Source: Defluviitaleaceae bacterium
GTDB taxonomy: Bacteria > Bacillota > Clostridia > Lachnospirales > WQUN01
Length of the DNA: 63,771 nt
NCBI GenBank assembly: GCA_009788055.1
Contig: WQSG01000009.1
Location: forward strand, 1-63,771
Direction: 5' to 3'
Below are positions 41,348 to 50,060 of the stretch, in pieces (the first letter of the stretch is position 1; every line of letters begins with the position of its first letter). The translations under genes were made by a program, and so were the position numbers. The notes beneath the pieces were generated by a model that was given only the letters and a program-made list of their open reading frames with translations, made no database searches and was not told where the DNA came from.

Positions 41348-41541
41348 TTAAGACCTCGGGGGCTCTGCCCCCGAACCCCCCGCAAACTTTTTGAAAAAAG
41401 TTTGAACAAAAACTTTAAATTTGGACTAGCGATAAACTGTGCCGAAATCCCAAAATCGCGCGTATGCGCGATTTTGAGTTAAAGTTTTGATGAAACTTTT
41501 TTAAAAGTTTCCGGGGTTCGGGGCAGAGCCCCGAGGTCTTA
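41348..41541. repeat. Palindromic intergenic repeat, copy 5
   Basis: Complete copy between glyA and rimM (both minus). GGGGGCTCTGCCCCC, AAACTTTTTGAAAAAAGTTT, tag GACTAGCGATAAAC (plus orientation), central AAAATCGCGC/GCGCGATTTT, AACTTTTTTAAAAGTT, and CGGGGCAGAGCCCCG. Both ends read TTAAGACCTCGGG / CCGAGGTCTTAA, a near-perfect inverted terminus. Its right end overlaps the glyA stop. Confidence 0.9.
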
Positions 41542-43035
41542 ACCAAAGTATTTTTTCAGAAATTCAACATCAATTTGCGGGTACAGGACGAAATTTGAGA
41601 GCAAAGTGTGAATGCGGGTTTTGGATGTTGTTTTTATGGAGTCGTCCATGATGTATTTTGCTTTGGATGGGCTGCCGTCTTTTGTGGTTGCGGCGGTGAT
41701 GCCCTTTAGGGTTGCTGCAATGATATCCGCTATTTCGCGCATTTCTTTTTCGCCCATGCCAAGGGTGGTTGTTGCGGGCGTTCCGAAGCGTAGACCGCTT
41801 GTGTACCACGGCCCGAATTTGTCGCCCGGGAGAGTGTTTCGGTTTAGGGTAAGGCCGCATTCGCGCAGGGCAAGTTCGGCTTGACGACCTGTTAGTCCGA
41901 GTTTTTCCACGTTTACGAGAACGATATGGTTTTCTGTTCCGCCTGTTTGAACGTGCAATCCTTTTTCGATTAACGCGCTTGCAAGTGTGTCTGCGTTTTC
42001 CACCACTTTTTTTGCATACGCTTTGTACTCGGGCGTGTTTGCTTCTTGGAACGCAATCGCTTTTGCGGCAACAACGTGGGGCAACGGCCCGCCCAAAACG
42101 TGGGGGCATCCCTTGTCCACGTACTCTGCGTATTCCTGTTTGCACAAGACCATTCCGCCGCGAGGGCCGCGCAGGGTTTTGTGCGTTGTGGTGGTAACAA
42201 GGTCTGCATATTCCACGGGGTTGTGCTTGCCGGAAATCGCATCGCCCGCAACAAGCCCCGCAAAGTGCGCCATATCAACAACCATCACCGCGCCAACTTC
42301 GTCTGCGTATTTGCGAAGAAGGGCGTAATCTATGTTTCGCGGATACGCGCTGAAACCAAGCAAAAATATCAGCGGCTTAATTTCTTGCAACATTTTGCGC
42401 AGTTCGTCATAATCCAGTAAGCCCGTTTCGGGGTTTACATTGTAGTCGAATACTTCAAAAAGTTGCGCAGAAACATTGTGTCTGTAACCATGCGTTAAGT
42501 GTCCGCCCGAGTACAAGCCCATGCCAAGAAGCCGCTGATTTCCCATAGCCATGCGAATTTTGTCCCACTCATCTTTAGAAATGGTAAGGATATTTTTTTC
42601 TCCAAGCTCGTCCATCATGGGCGTTTGAACTTTTTTGCGAAGCACTGCCAAAAACGCAACCAAGTTAGCATCCGCGCCAGAGTGCGGCTGAACATACGCG
42701 TGTTCCGCCCCAAAAAGTTTTTTAGCCTCGTCGCAAGCCATGCGCTCGATATTATCCACATTGTCGCAACCCGCATAGAATCTGTTTTCCACAAAGCCTT
42801 CCGCGTATTTATCGGTAAGCAAATTGCCCATCGCACTTTGCGCATTCAGCGACGAATAGTTTTCGCTGGCAATCAACTTTAGGTGCGAACGCTGGTCGAT
42901 TAATTCCTGCAAAATGCTTTTCGCAATTTGCGGATTCCGTTTCGCAACCATGTCAAGGTTTGCGGTAAACTGCACCATTTCCGTACTTAATTCGTTCAGC
43001 GGCTTTGAAGCCAAGTAATCTTTTAGCATCTCCAT
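41539..43035 (-). CDS. glyA: Serine hydroxymethyltransferase
   Basis: A 498-residue PLP enzyme interconverting serine and glycine with tetrahydrofolate. LIASENYSS, YAEGFVENRFYAGCDNVDNIE, QPHSGADANLVAF, VVVDMAHFAGLVAG and TTTTHKTLRGPRGG (PLP lysine Lys286) are present. It is about 80 residues longer than the common 415-residue form, with an N-terminal extension and internal insertions. That places it in the longer variant also seen in Chlamydia and spirochaetes (from memory). The start follows AAAGGAGA. Confidence 0.94.
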   Translation of the reverse strand: MEMLKDYLASKPLNELSTEMVQFTANLDMVAKRNPQIAKSILQELIDQRSHLKLIASENYSSLNAQSAMGNLLTDKYAEGFVENRFYAGCDNVDNIERMACDEAKKLFGAEHAYVQPHSGADANLVAFLAVLRKKVQTPMMDELGEKNILTISKDEWDKIRMAMGNQRLLGMGLYSGGHLTHGYRHNVSAQLFEVFDYNVNPETGLLDYDELRKMLQEIKPLIFLLGFSAYPRNIDYALLRKYADEVGAVMVVDMAHFAGLVAGDAISGKHNPVEYADLVTTTTHKTLRGPRGGMVLCKQEYAEYVDKGCPHVLGGPLPHVVAAKAIAFQEANTPEYKAYAKKVVENADTLASALIEKGLHVQTGGTENHIVLVNVEKLGLTGRQAELALRECGLTLNRNTLPGDKFGPWYTSGLRFGTPATTTLGMGEKEMREIADIIAATLKGITAATTKDGSPSKAKYIMDDSIKTTSKTRIHTLLSNFVLYPQIDVEFLKKYFG

Positions 43036-43051
43036 TTTTCATTCTCCTTTA

Positions 43052-43375
43052 TTAATCCCGCCAATAGGCTTTTTTTAAGAATAATTGCCATATTCTGTTT
43101 GTTTCGGAAAAGTCCGTTTTCTGCGAAAATTCGCCTTCGATACCAAGCATTTTAAGTTCGTGCAGAATTTGCTCCGAGCGTTCGCAGTCGCGTATGCTCC
43201 ACAGAAAAGCGGATAGTAAGCGGTATTCTTCTGTGTTTGTTGTTTTGTTGCGCGAATACTCTTCGATGTTTTCAATCAGCCGCAAGAAGTACACGGGGCG
43301 GTAACGCGGGTCGCTTATGTCGCTGTCAAAATCGCTTGCGTAATTCCTCAAACTGTTGCAGATAATCCTGTACAT
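43052..43375 (-). CDS. Unknown protein paired with a nucleotidyltransferase-like gene
   Basis: 107 residues, helical and charged, starting at ATG 43375 after AAAGGAAAT. The gene overlaps the end of the upstream nucleotidyltransferase-like gene by 50 bases in another frame, implying tight coupling. No family is recognised (RYRPVYFLRLIENIEEYSRN...LLSAFLWSIRDCERSEQIL). The overlap and small size recall two-gene toxin-antitoxin or defence cassettes, but nothing in the sequence proves this. Confidence 0.6.
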   Translation of the reverse strand: MYRIICNSLRNYASDFDSDISDPRYRPVYFLRLIENIEEYSRNKTTNTEEYRLLSAFLWSIRDCERSEQILHELKMLGIEGEFSQKTDFSETNRIWQLFLKKAYWRD

Positions 43376-43901
43376 GAAAATTTCCTTTCGCCGCAATTTC
43401 CTCCAAGCAACGCGCCATATTTTCAAGCAACGTGTTTTTTGCTTTCGGAAGCAAATCACCATCAAGAAGACTTTTCAAAAGCGTAAAGATCAACGAAATA
43501 TCCGACAGCGGCAACAATTCCGAAATATCGTGAAAATCCCTTTCGTTAAGCCGCGCCAGCTTGCTGATTATAATATCCTCACGGGATAATACATAAACGG
43601 GCAAATACTCAAACTGCGGCAGACGAGCTGCCCGCGCCTTATACCCCGCCGCAAGAGCGGCAAGTTTCGGCTCTATTAAATCGAATGGTTCAAGCGGCTT
43701 CATTACGCGCCCCAAAGACGCGGCATAGTCCAAATCAATAATGTCGAAGTCCCGCGTGGCACGTTCAAGATATCCCGCAAGAACACAGCCCGCACCGCCA
43801 AGCAAATATATTTCAAATGGCTCTGTGTTAGTTGCCTTTGCCAGTGTTTCCATGTCTGCAATTGCGTTTTCCATGTCCTCTTTTAGAAAGCCGCTACCCA
43901 T
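43326..43901 (-). CDS. Nucleotidyltransferase-fold protein (DUF6036/AbiEii-like)
   Basis: 191 residues with a minimal nucleotidyltransferase start: [28 protein letters not shown] carries the GG...D-x-D-type core, and [29 protein letters not shown] resembles the second half of AbiEii/DUF6036 proteins. Proteins of this fold act as toxins in AbiE-type systems or as antitoxins elsewhere. The start overlaps the nrdG stop by 8 bases, so it is on the nrdDG transcript. The following gene overlaps its end. Confidence 0.65.
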   Translation of the reverse strand: MGSGFLKEDMENAIADMETLAKATNTEPFEIYLLGGAGCVLAGYLERATRDFDIIDLDYAASLGRVMKPLEPFDLIEPKLAALAAGYKARAARLPQFEYLPVYVLSREDIIISKLARLNERDFHDISELLPLSDISLIFTLLKSLLDGDLLPKAKNTLLENMARCLEEIAAKGNFHVQDYLQQFEELRKRF

Positions 43902-44397
43902 AAAACAACTTAACCCGTCCGTGTTTTCGTGTTGCGTTCATATCTATGAGCCGTTGGTTTGCAGAGCCGCGGAATTTCAAATTTAAGTCCCTTTCTTCCT
44001 TGAGGTATGGGCCGTCGATGAGGTAATCGGTTAAGTCCAAGAGTGCGTGAATGTCTGCGTCGTCGCGGCTTTTTAGCTCTTCATATAAATGCCCTGTGAA
44101 TGTTGTTACATCCCAGCCAATGCGTTTCGCTTCAAAGGCAATCTGCGCCAAGTCGCCCGCTTGCATAAACGGCTCGCCGCCGGAAAATGTCACGCCCTTT
44201 ATCATTTTGCGTCTCACCCCCGGCTTTTTCATCATCCGTATAACTTCGCGGATAGTATGCTCGCGCCCGCCCGTCCGTGAATGGCTGTCCGGATTATGAC
44301 AGTCAGGGCAACCCAAATCACAGCCCTGCACAAAAATAACAACCCTTATGCCCGGGCCGTCTACCAAAGACTCGTATGTTATACCGGAAATTCGCAT
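43894..44397 (-). CDS. nrdG: Anaerobic ribonucleotide reductase activating protein
   Basis: A 167-residue radical-SAM enzyme. Its CxxxCxxC cluster is Cys26-Cys30-Cys33 ([12 protein letters not shown]), and [12 protein letters not shown] is the SAM-binding GGE motif. It uses SAM and a 4Fe-4S cluster to place the glycyl radical on NrdD. It lies 16 bases after nrdD. Confidence 0.95.
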   Translation of the reverse strand: MRISGITYESLVDGPGIRVVIFVQGCDLGCPDCHNPDSHSRTGGREHTIREVIRMMKKPGVRRKMIKGVTFSGGEPFMQAGDLAQIAFEAKRIGWDVTTFTGHLYEELKSRDDADIHALLDLTDYLIDGPYLKEERDLNLKFRGSANQRLIDMNATRKHGRVKLFYG

Positions 44398-44413
44398 TAT
44401 GCTCTCCTAATTT

Positions 44414-46537
44414 TTACACTTCATCTGTATGGATAATGCGGCTTTCTTCCTCTGCCAATTTGTAATCGTTGAACCTGTCGAGGGTGGAAAGATAGCCAGT
44501 AATGCGCCGAACGCGGCTGATATCGGTGCTTCCGCAAGCGGGGCAGGTTTCGCTTGCGTGTAGACCCTGCGTTCCGCAGTCGCGGCAGATGTCCAGCGGG
44601 AAGTTTACGGCACCGTAACCCATGTCTGCTTCTGCCATGGCGCGTATGATTTTTTCGTAAGCTTCAATATTATGCCCGGGCGCGGAAGCGAGTTCCACAT
44701 ATGAAATATGCCCCGCGTTGCAGTACACGTGGTAAGGACCCTCTATTGCTATTTTTTCCAAAGCCGTAATTTTGCATTCCACGGGAACATGGAAAGAATT
44801 GGTATACCATTTTTTGTCTGTTATTCCTTTGCGCTTGCCGTATTTTTCCAAATCCATTGCGACAAATTTGCCTGAAAGCTGTTCCGCAGGGGTTGCAAGA
44901 AGCGAAAAGTTTAAGCCGTGTTTTTGAGAAGCTTCATCGCAAATGGCGCGCATATGACGCACGATAGAAACGCCTTGCGCTTGCGCACCGGGGTCTTCGC
45001 CGTGGTGACTGCCCGTAAGCGCGACAAGACACTCCGCAAGCCCGATAAACCCGATGGAAAGCGTCCCGTGTTTGATTGCTTTTTCTATTGGGTCGTTGGG
45101 TTTAAGGTCGTCGCTTTCTACATAAAGTTTTTGACCCATCAAAAACGGAAAGTCTTTCACACGCAGATTTTTTTGCAGATTATATCTTGTTAAAAGTTGC
45201 TGAACCGCCTTTTCCATTGTCTTATCCAAAAGCCTGTAAAACTCGCCCAAGTTATTGCCCGCACGAATTCCCAAGCGCGGCAAATTAATAGATGTGAAGC
45301 TCAAATTTCCGCGTCCGTTTGTTACTTCCGCCCCGTTTATATTGCCTATTACGCGGGTGCGACAACCCATGTAGCACACCTCTTCATCCCCGAAAACATT
45401 ATTAAACGTCGCATCCAAAAACGAAAACGTCGGGAAAAGTCGCTTGCAAGCAACTTTCATCGCAAGGTGGAAAAGGTCGTAGTTGGGGTCGCCCTCGTCA
45501 AAATTTATGCCGTATTTCAATTTAAAAATCAGGTTGGGGAAAATGGGCGTTTCGCCTTTTCCAAGGCCGCGTTCGTATGCGCGGAGGAAACACTCCGTAA
45601 CCATGCGCCCCGCACGTGAAGTATCCGTTCCCAAGTTGATGCTGGAAAACGGCACTTGCGCACCCGCCCGCGAATGCATTGTATTCAAATTGTATATAAA
45701 CGCTTCCATTGCTTGATAAGTTTCCTTGCGGGTATGCTTGTCCACAAGTTCCAAAATTTCTTCTTCGGGTGCGGTTAGTTTTAGTTCTTCCAAATTTTCG
45801 CGCAAAAGTTTTTCCTGCCGCGCATATTCGATTTCAACAAAGGGCGCCATATCGCGGTCGAAAAACCCAAAGCTTTGCCCGCCGTGCATATCATTCTGGT
45901 TGGATTGCAAAATAATCGCAGCCAAAGCCGTTGCAGAACGTATATTTTTTGGCGAACGAATAGAACCATGCCCGTTATTAAATCCATTTACCAACAATTT
46001 ATCCAGCGGAATTTGCAAGCACGTAAGGGTTTTCCCATACCAAGACAAGTCTTGTATGTAGATATCCCCGTTTAAATGGGCGGAACTTTCCTCCGCAGGA
46101 ATAACGCGCTTCAAATAGAAGCTCTTGGAAGCCGCTTCCGAAATCTGAAGCACCTTCGCCGATGGCGAATTGCCCACGTTTGCATTATCTCTATTTGTTT
46201 CACGCACGATTTCCGCAACCGCGTCCATAAGTTCGCTGCGCGCTTCGCGGATTGCCGTGCGTTTTTGTCTATACAAAATGTACGCCTTCGCAACCTTGGA
46301 ATGCCCGCCTTCAATAAGCACCGTTTCAACCAAGTCCTGCACATTTTCCACGGTACAAGGCGCGTCTGCAAATTGTTCTTCCAGTTTTTTCAGCACGTTC
46401 AACGCCAATTCAAACGAAATCCGTTTTCCGTCGCCCGTATATCCGCCCGTTGCGTCAAACGCTTTATCTATACACGCCGCTATTTTGCCCGTATCAAACG
46501 GAACTTCAACATTATCCCTCTTAATTATCGACTGCAT
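44414..46537 (-). CDS. nrdD: Anaerobic (class III) ribonucleoside-triphosphate reductase
   Basis: A 707-residue enzyme making dNTPs from NTPs without oxygen. An N-terminal ATP cone (IIKRDNVEVPFDTGKIAACID...) controls overall activity. The catalytic barrel follows, then a C-terminal zinc site (CRDCG...CPACGS) and the glycyl-radical site in RRITGYLSTLDRF (Gly681). The ATG at 46537 follows GAGGGATAAA; upstream sequence in frame lies beyond the ribosome-binding site. It requires NrdG, encoded next. Typical of strict or facultative anaerobes. Confidence 0.96.
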   Translation of the reverse strand: MQSIIKRDNVEVPFDTGKIAACIDKAFDATGGYTGDGKRISFELALNVLKKLEEQFADAPCTVENVQDLVETVLIEGGHSKVAKAYILYRQKRTAIREARSELMDAVAEIVRETNRDNANVGNSPSAKVLQISEAASKSFYLKRVIPAEESSAHLNGDIYIQDLSWYGKTLTCLQIPLDKLLVNGFNNGHGSIRSPKNIRSATALAAIILQSNQNDMHGGQSFGFFDRDMAPFVEIEYARQEKLLRENLEELKLTAPEEEILELVDKHTRKETYQAMEAFIYNLNTMHSRAGAQVPFSSINLGTDTSRAGRMVTECFLRAYERGLGKGETPIFPNLIFKLKYGINFDEGDPNYDLFHLAMKVACKRLFPTFSFLDATFNNVFGDEEVCYMGCRTRVIGNINGAEVTNGRGNLSFTSINLPRLGIRAGNNLGEFYRLLDKTMEKAVQQLLTRYNLQKNLRVKDFPFLMGQKLYVESDDLKPNDPIEKAIKHGTLSIGFIGLAECLVALTGSHHGEDPGAQAQGVSIVRHMRAICDEASQKHGLNFSLLATPAEQLSGKFVAMDLEKYGKRKGITDKKWYTNSFHVPVECKITALEKIAIEGPYHVYCNAGHISYVELASAPGHNIEAYEKIIRAMAEADMGYGAVNFPLDICRDCGTQGLHASETCPACGSTDISRVRRITGYLSTLDRFNDYKLAEEESRIIHTDEV

Positions 46538-46574
46538 TTTATCCCTCACACTCTCTAAGAAAAATTCCCAGCCA

Positions 46575-46603
46575 ATTATAACTTTGTGGTTTTGGGAAGT
46601 CAA
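46575..46603 (-). promoter_or_regulatory. Sigma-A promoter of nrdDG
   Basis: TTGACT (46598-46603) and TATAAT (46575-46580), 17 bases apart on the minus strand. No NrdR box is seen. It overlaps the promoter region of the divergent gene at 46633. Confidence 0.7.
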
Positions 46604-46632
46604 ACGTGTTATAGTCCTTTTTGGTGAGAAAA

Positions 46633-47037
46633 ATGAATTACAAAACCGTTAGACCTAAGCAAAAATATATGACCGTATCAGATATGTACCGTGCGTTTGG
46701 TTCACGCGGGGTTGTGGCGTACTCGTGCAAAATTGTGGATTCCGTGCTGGAGGGCGGGGTCGTAATCGCCGTGCAAAACGAAGGCGTTACAGACACAACA
46801 GAAATAAAAACCTACCAACGCAAGCTACGAAAAATGCACCCAGAAAAAGACCCCATCTACTACATCCGCATGGAGCAAGACGAAAAATACAAACAAGTAG
46901 TTCTAATCTACGACTGGGGAAACGGCGAAAGAAAAGTTGCCCCCAAGCTCGAAGTAAAAAAATCCGAAGCCGAACAAGCCATCGAAGCCATCCCCGACAA
47001 CATCCTCGCGCAGGCACTGAAATTTTCAAGCGAATAA
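46633..47037 (+). CDS. Unknown conserved-looking small protein
   Basis: 134 residues, soluble, basic at the start and acidic at the end; VSDMYRAFGSRGVVAYSCKIVDSV...IAVQNEG, YYIRMEQDEKYKQVVLIYDWGNG. I do not recognise a family. ATG 46633 follows GGTGAG; TATAGT at 46610-46615 is a probable -10. Divergent from nrdD and ending at a palindromic repeat. Confidence 0.65.
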   Translation: MNYKTVRPKQKYMTVSDMYRAFGSRGVVAYSCKIVDSVLEGGVVIAVQNEGVTDTTEIKTYQRKLRKMHPEKDPIYYIRMEQDEKYKQVVLIYDWGNGERKVAPKLEVKKSEAEQAIEAIPDNILAQALKFSSE

Positions 47038-47040
47038 AAA

Positions 47041-47233
47041 GAAAGACCTCGGGGTTCCACCCCGAACCCCGGAAACTTTTGAAAAAGTTTCATCAAAACT
47101 TTAACTAAAAACCGCGCAATTCGCGCGGTTTTTGATTTGCGTTGGATAGCTTATCGCTAGTCCAAATTTAAAGTTTTTGTTCAAACTTTTTTCAAAAAGT
47201 TTGCGGGGTGTGGGGCAGAGCCCCACGGTCTTT
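47041..47233. repeat. Palindromic intergenic repeat, copy 6
   Basis: Between convergent genes. CGGGGTTCCACCCCG, AAACTTTTGAAAAAGTTT, AAAAACCGCGC...GCGCGGTTTTT (a good bidirectional terminator), tag TTATCGCTAGTCC (minus orientation), AACTTTTTTCAAAAAGTT, GGGGCAGAGCCCC. It ends TCTTT before the next gene's stop. Confidence 0.9.
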
Positions 47234-47241
47234 ACTCTCAA

Positions 47242-47766
47242 TTAAGCAATCCAGCTTTGAGAGCCGTCCGGATTGTCGTTTAGGTTTTCGTTGAGGGAGT
47301 TTAGTTTTTGTGTGATGAGTTCTGCCCACAGGGATTTGTCGTTGGGCAGGTCAAATTCGGTTTGGTCTTCGCCCATTAGGGTTCTTATGGTTGCTATGGC
47401 GCGGGTGTTTTCTTCCTCGAAGGATAGGCCGAATTCGAGGTATCTGCCGGGGTTTTGCTGTTTCCATTCTTCCAAAGCGGGAACGGCGTCTTCAAGGTCC
47501 AGGATTAGGGCTTTGTAGCGCACCATTGCTTCGGGGTCGCGAGCCATTCTTTCGAGAGTGTCTGCGGAAATTTCTATGTTACGCGCACCTTCGCCCCAGT
47601 TTGACGAGCTTGTGGAAATATTCCAGCCCGGCATCATTTCGCGCAGGGAGTTTAGCACTTCGTTTGCGGATTTTCTTTCGCCCCGCGGTTTGTCGTCCAC
47701 TATTTGCCGTGCTCTGCGGTAAGAGCTTTCTGTTACGGAAAGTCCGCCTAAATTTACCATGCCCAT
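47242..47766 (-). CDS. DUF6033-like protein
   Basis: A 174-residue soluble protein. The central MPGWNISTSSSNWGEGARNIEISADTLERMARDPEAMVRYKALI resembles proteins I remember as DUF6033, found mainly in Clostridia, with no known role. It starts at ATG 47766 after GGAGGG. A near-consensus sigma-28 promoter lies about 40 bases upstream, which would place it in the motility/chemotaxis regulon together with the FliA-like factor encoded here. The family name is uncertain; the gene itself is well supported. Confidence 0.65.
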   Translation of the reverse strand: MGMVNLGGLSVTESSYRRARQIVDDKPRGERKSANEVLNSLREMMPGWNISTSSSNWGEGARNIEISADTLERMARDPEAMVRYKALILDLEDAVPALEEWKQQNPGRYLEFGLSFEEENTRAIATIRTLMGEDQTEFDLPNDKSLWAELITQKLNSLNENLNDNPDGSQSWIA

Positions 47767-47807
47767 AATTAACCCTCCATTTTTTAAATTGTAATGTACT
47801 TGACATA

Positions 47808-47835
47808 TTATCGGCTCAAATTGGAAATTTCTTTA
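47808..47835 (-). promoter_or_regulatory. Sigma-28/sigma-D type promoter
   Basis: On the minus strand TAAA (47832-47835), 16 bases, then GCCGATAA (47808-47815). The consensus is TAAA-N14-16-GCCGATA(A/T). It lies 42 bases upstream of the DUF6033-like gene. Confidence 0.65.
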
Positions 47836-47892
47836 TAGCTAATGCAAATATTCACAAGGTAAAAATTTTCTTAGAAAATTTCCTATAAAAAC

Positions 47893-47921
47893 TTGCATTA
47901 TTTTGTCGCGGATAATATAAT
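47893..47921 (+). promoter_or_regulatory. Sigma-A promoter of the por operon
   Basis: TTGCAT and TATAAT separated by exactly 17 bases; about 60 bases ahead of the first gene. Confidence 0.75.
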
Positions 47922-47984
47922 CAGAAATAGTGCGTATCAACAGTTGCGCACTAAAATAATAAAATTCTGGAAAGGTGGTCCGGT

Positions 47985-48563
47985 ATGTCAAGCATGGTAG
48001 AAATTCGCTGGCATGGGCGCGGGGGACAGGGCGCCAAAACAGCTTCGTTGGCTCTTGCAGACGCAGCTTTTGAATCGGGAAAGTACGTACAAGGTTTCCC
48101 GGAGTATGGTCCGGAGCGTATGGGTGCGCCCATTACCGCGTACAATCGCATTAGTGACGAGCGCACGTCTCTTCACAGCAACATTTACGAGCCCGACTTC
48201 GTAGTTGTGGTTGACGCAACGCTGTTGGATGCTGTTGCAGTAACAAGCGGCCTTAAAAAAGAGGGCGCAATCGTAATTAATACCAAGAAATCCCCTGAGG
48301 AGGTAAAACCGCAATTAGAGGGCTATCAAGGTAAAGTTTACACGATTGACGCAAGCTCTATAGCCGAGGAAGAACTGGGCAACAGGAGCCTTTCCAACAC
48401 AACAATGCTTGGTGCGGTTGTTGCAGTAAGCAAATGTTTGCCGGCAGACAAGTTCCTTACGGACGTTAAAGTGTCGCTGGAACATAAATTTGCATCCAAG
48501 CCCCATGTTATCGAAAAAAACATGAAGGCTCTTGAACGCGGCATGAAGGAGGTAAAAGCATGA
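47985..48563 (+). CDS. porG: 2-oxoacid:ferredoxin oxidoreductase, gamma subunit
   Basis: 192 residues with the gamma-subunit fold (WHGRGGQGAKTASLALADAAF, FPEYGPERMGAPITAYNRIS). First of four genes in the order gamma-delta-alpha-beta, as in the four-subunit pyruvate or 2-ketoisovalerate oxidoreductases of archaea and Thermotoga. The complex converts pyruvate and CoA to acetyl-CoA, CO2 and reduced ferredoxin. Substrate preference cannot be fixed from this subunit. Strong GAAAGGTGG ribosome-binding site. Confidence 0.92.
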   Translation: MSSMVEIRWHGRGGQGAKTASLALADAAFESGKYVQGFPEYGPERMGAPITAYNRISDERTSLHSNIYEPDFVVVVDATLLDAVAVTSGLKKEGAIVINTKKSPEEVKPQLEGYQGKVYTIDASSIAEEELGNRSLSNTTMLGAVVAVSKCLPADKFLTDVKVSLEHKFASKPHVIEKNMKALERGMKEVKA

Positions 48564-48868
48564 TTTATGTAAAAGATGCTAACCTTAACGAAAAATGGAA
48601 CGAAGTTGGTATTGGCGGTAATATTTACGAAGCGGGCACAGCCCTTAAAGTAAACACCGGCGACTGGCGCGTTTACATTCCAAAGTTTATTGAAAGCGAA
48701 TGCACACAATGTATGCTCTGCTTCCCCGTTTGCGCAGACAGCGCGATTCCCGTAAAAGACGGAAAACGGCTTGATTTTGATTTCAAACATTGTAAAGGCT
48801 GTGGTGTATGCTACAAAGTATGCCCCAAGATTAACAAAGCCATTACATGGGAAGAGGAGGATAAATAA
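48560..48868 (+). CDS. porD: 2-oxoacid:ferredoxin oxidoreductase, delta (ferredoxin-like) subunit
   Basis: 102 residues with two 4Fe-4S motifs, CTQCMLCFPVC and CKGCGVCYKVCP. It carries electrons from the catalytic subunit to ferredoxin. Its ATG overlaps the porG stop and its stop overlaps the porA start, so all are coupled. Confidence 0.94.
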   Translation: MIYVKDANLNEKWNEVGIGGNIYEAGTALKVNTGDWRVYIPKFIESECTQCMLCFPVCADSAIPVKDGKRLDFDFKHCKGCGVCYKVCPKINKAITWEEEDK

Positions 48869-50058
48869 TGGCTGCTAAATCCATACGTGAAAGACTTTCC
48901 GGCAACGAAGCAATCGCAACAGCGATGAAGCAAGTAAACCCGCACGTTGTAGCGGCATATCCCATTACGCCTTCCACCGAAGTTGTGCATTACTTTGCAC
49001 AATATGCGGCAGACGGCGAAGTTGATACAGAATTTGTAGCGGTAGAATCCGAACATAGTGCCATGAGTGCTTGTATCGGTGCGCAAGCCGCGGGCGCACG
49101 TTCTGCAACAGTTACATCTGCTTGCGGACTTGCCCTTATGTGGGAGCTTCTTTATGTAGCTTCCGGTCACCGCTTGCCCGTTACGCTTGCAGTTATCAAC
49201 CGCGCACTCTCCGGCCCCATTAACATCAACAACGACCATTCAGACTCTATGGGCGCACGCGACAGCGGCTGGATTCAACTGTATTCCGAAAATAACCAAG
49301 AAGCATATGACAACTACTTGATGTCTCTGCGTATTGGTGAACACAAAGATGTTCTGCTTCCCGTTATGACCTGTCAAGACGGTTTCATTACATCACACGC
49401 TATTGAAAATATCGAACTGCTTGAAACCGCCGATGTTCAAAAATTTGTTGGCAAATACAGCCCTGAGCGTCATCTTATTGATGGCAAGCCCATGTCTGTA
49501 GGCCCTTACGACACGGTAATGTACTACTTCGAGCATCAATACCAACGCGCACAAGCAATGAACGGTGCGAAAAAAGTTATCCTTGATGTTTTCAAAGAGT
49601 TTGGCGAACTTACAGGCCGCAAATACGACCTGTTTGAACAATACAAAATGGAAGACGCAGAGCGCGCAATCGTTGTGCTTAACTCCAGCGCGGGAACAGC
49701 AAAATTTGTTTGCGACAAACTCCGCGCACAAGGCGAAAAAGTTGGCGTTCTTAAACTTCGCGTTTTCCGTCCCTTCCCAATGGAAGAAATCGCAAAAGCA
49801 CTTTCACACGTGAAAGCTGTTGCGGTTATGGATAAAGCCGATTGCTTCAGCGCAATGGGCGGCCCTGTTTTCGCAGACGTTCGCAGTGCTTGCTACGGCT
49901 TAAAAGACCGCCCCTTGATGATTAACTTCATTTACGGGCTTGGTGGCCGCGACGTTACTATCGAAAACATGGAACACGTTTATGCAAGCCTCTCAGAGGT
50001 TATTAAAACAGGAAACACCGACAATTTCTACCGTCATGTCGGCGTTAGGGGGGTATAA
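48868..50058 (+). CDS. porA: 2-oxoacid:ferredoxin oxidoreductase, alpha subunit
   Basis: 396 residues; YPITPSTEVVHYFAQ and FVAVESEHSAMSACIGA at the start, SACGLALMWELLYVASG in the middle, and MDKADCFSAMGGPVFADV near the end are typical alpha-subunit motifs. It forms the substrate-binding part with the beta subunit. Codon use here is regular, suggesting high expression, as expected for a central fermentation enzyme. Confidence 0.94.
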   Translation: MAAKSIRERLSGNEAIATAMKQVNPHVVAAYPITPSTEVVHYFAQYAADGEVDTEFVAVESEHSAMSACIGAQAAGARSATVTSACGLALMWELLYVASGHRLPVTLAVINRALSGPININNDHSDSMGARDSGWIQLYSENNQEAYDNYLMSLRIGEHKDVLLPVMTCQDGFITSHAIENIELLETADVQKFVGKYSPERHLIDGKPMSVGPYDTVMYYFEHQYQRAQAMNGAKKVILDVFKEFGELTGRKYDLFEQYKMEDAERAIVVLNSSAGTAKFVCDKLRAQGEKVGVLKLRVFRPFPMEEIAKALSHVKAVAVMDKADCFSAMGGPVFADVRSACYGLKDRPLMINFIYGLGGRDVTIENMEHVYASLSEVIKTGNTDNFYRHVGVRGV

Positions 50059-50060
50059 TT

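Noticed and set aside
46538..46632. NrdR box upstream of nrdD
   Set aside because: No ACACTATATATAGTGT-like palindrome is present between the divergent genes; only sigma-A elements are seen.
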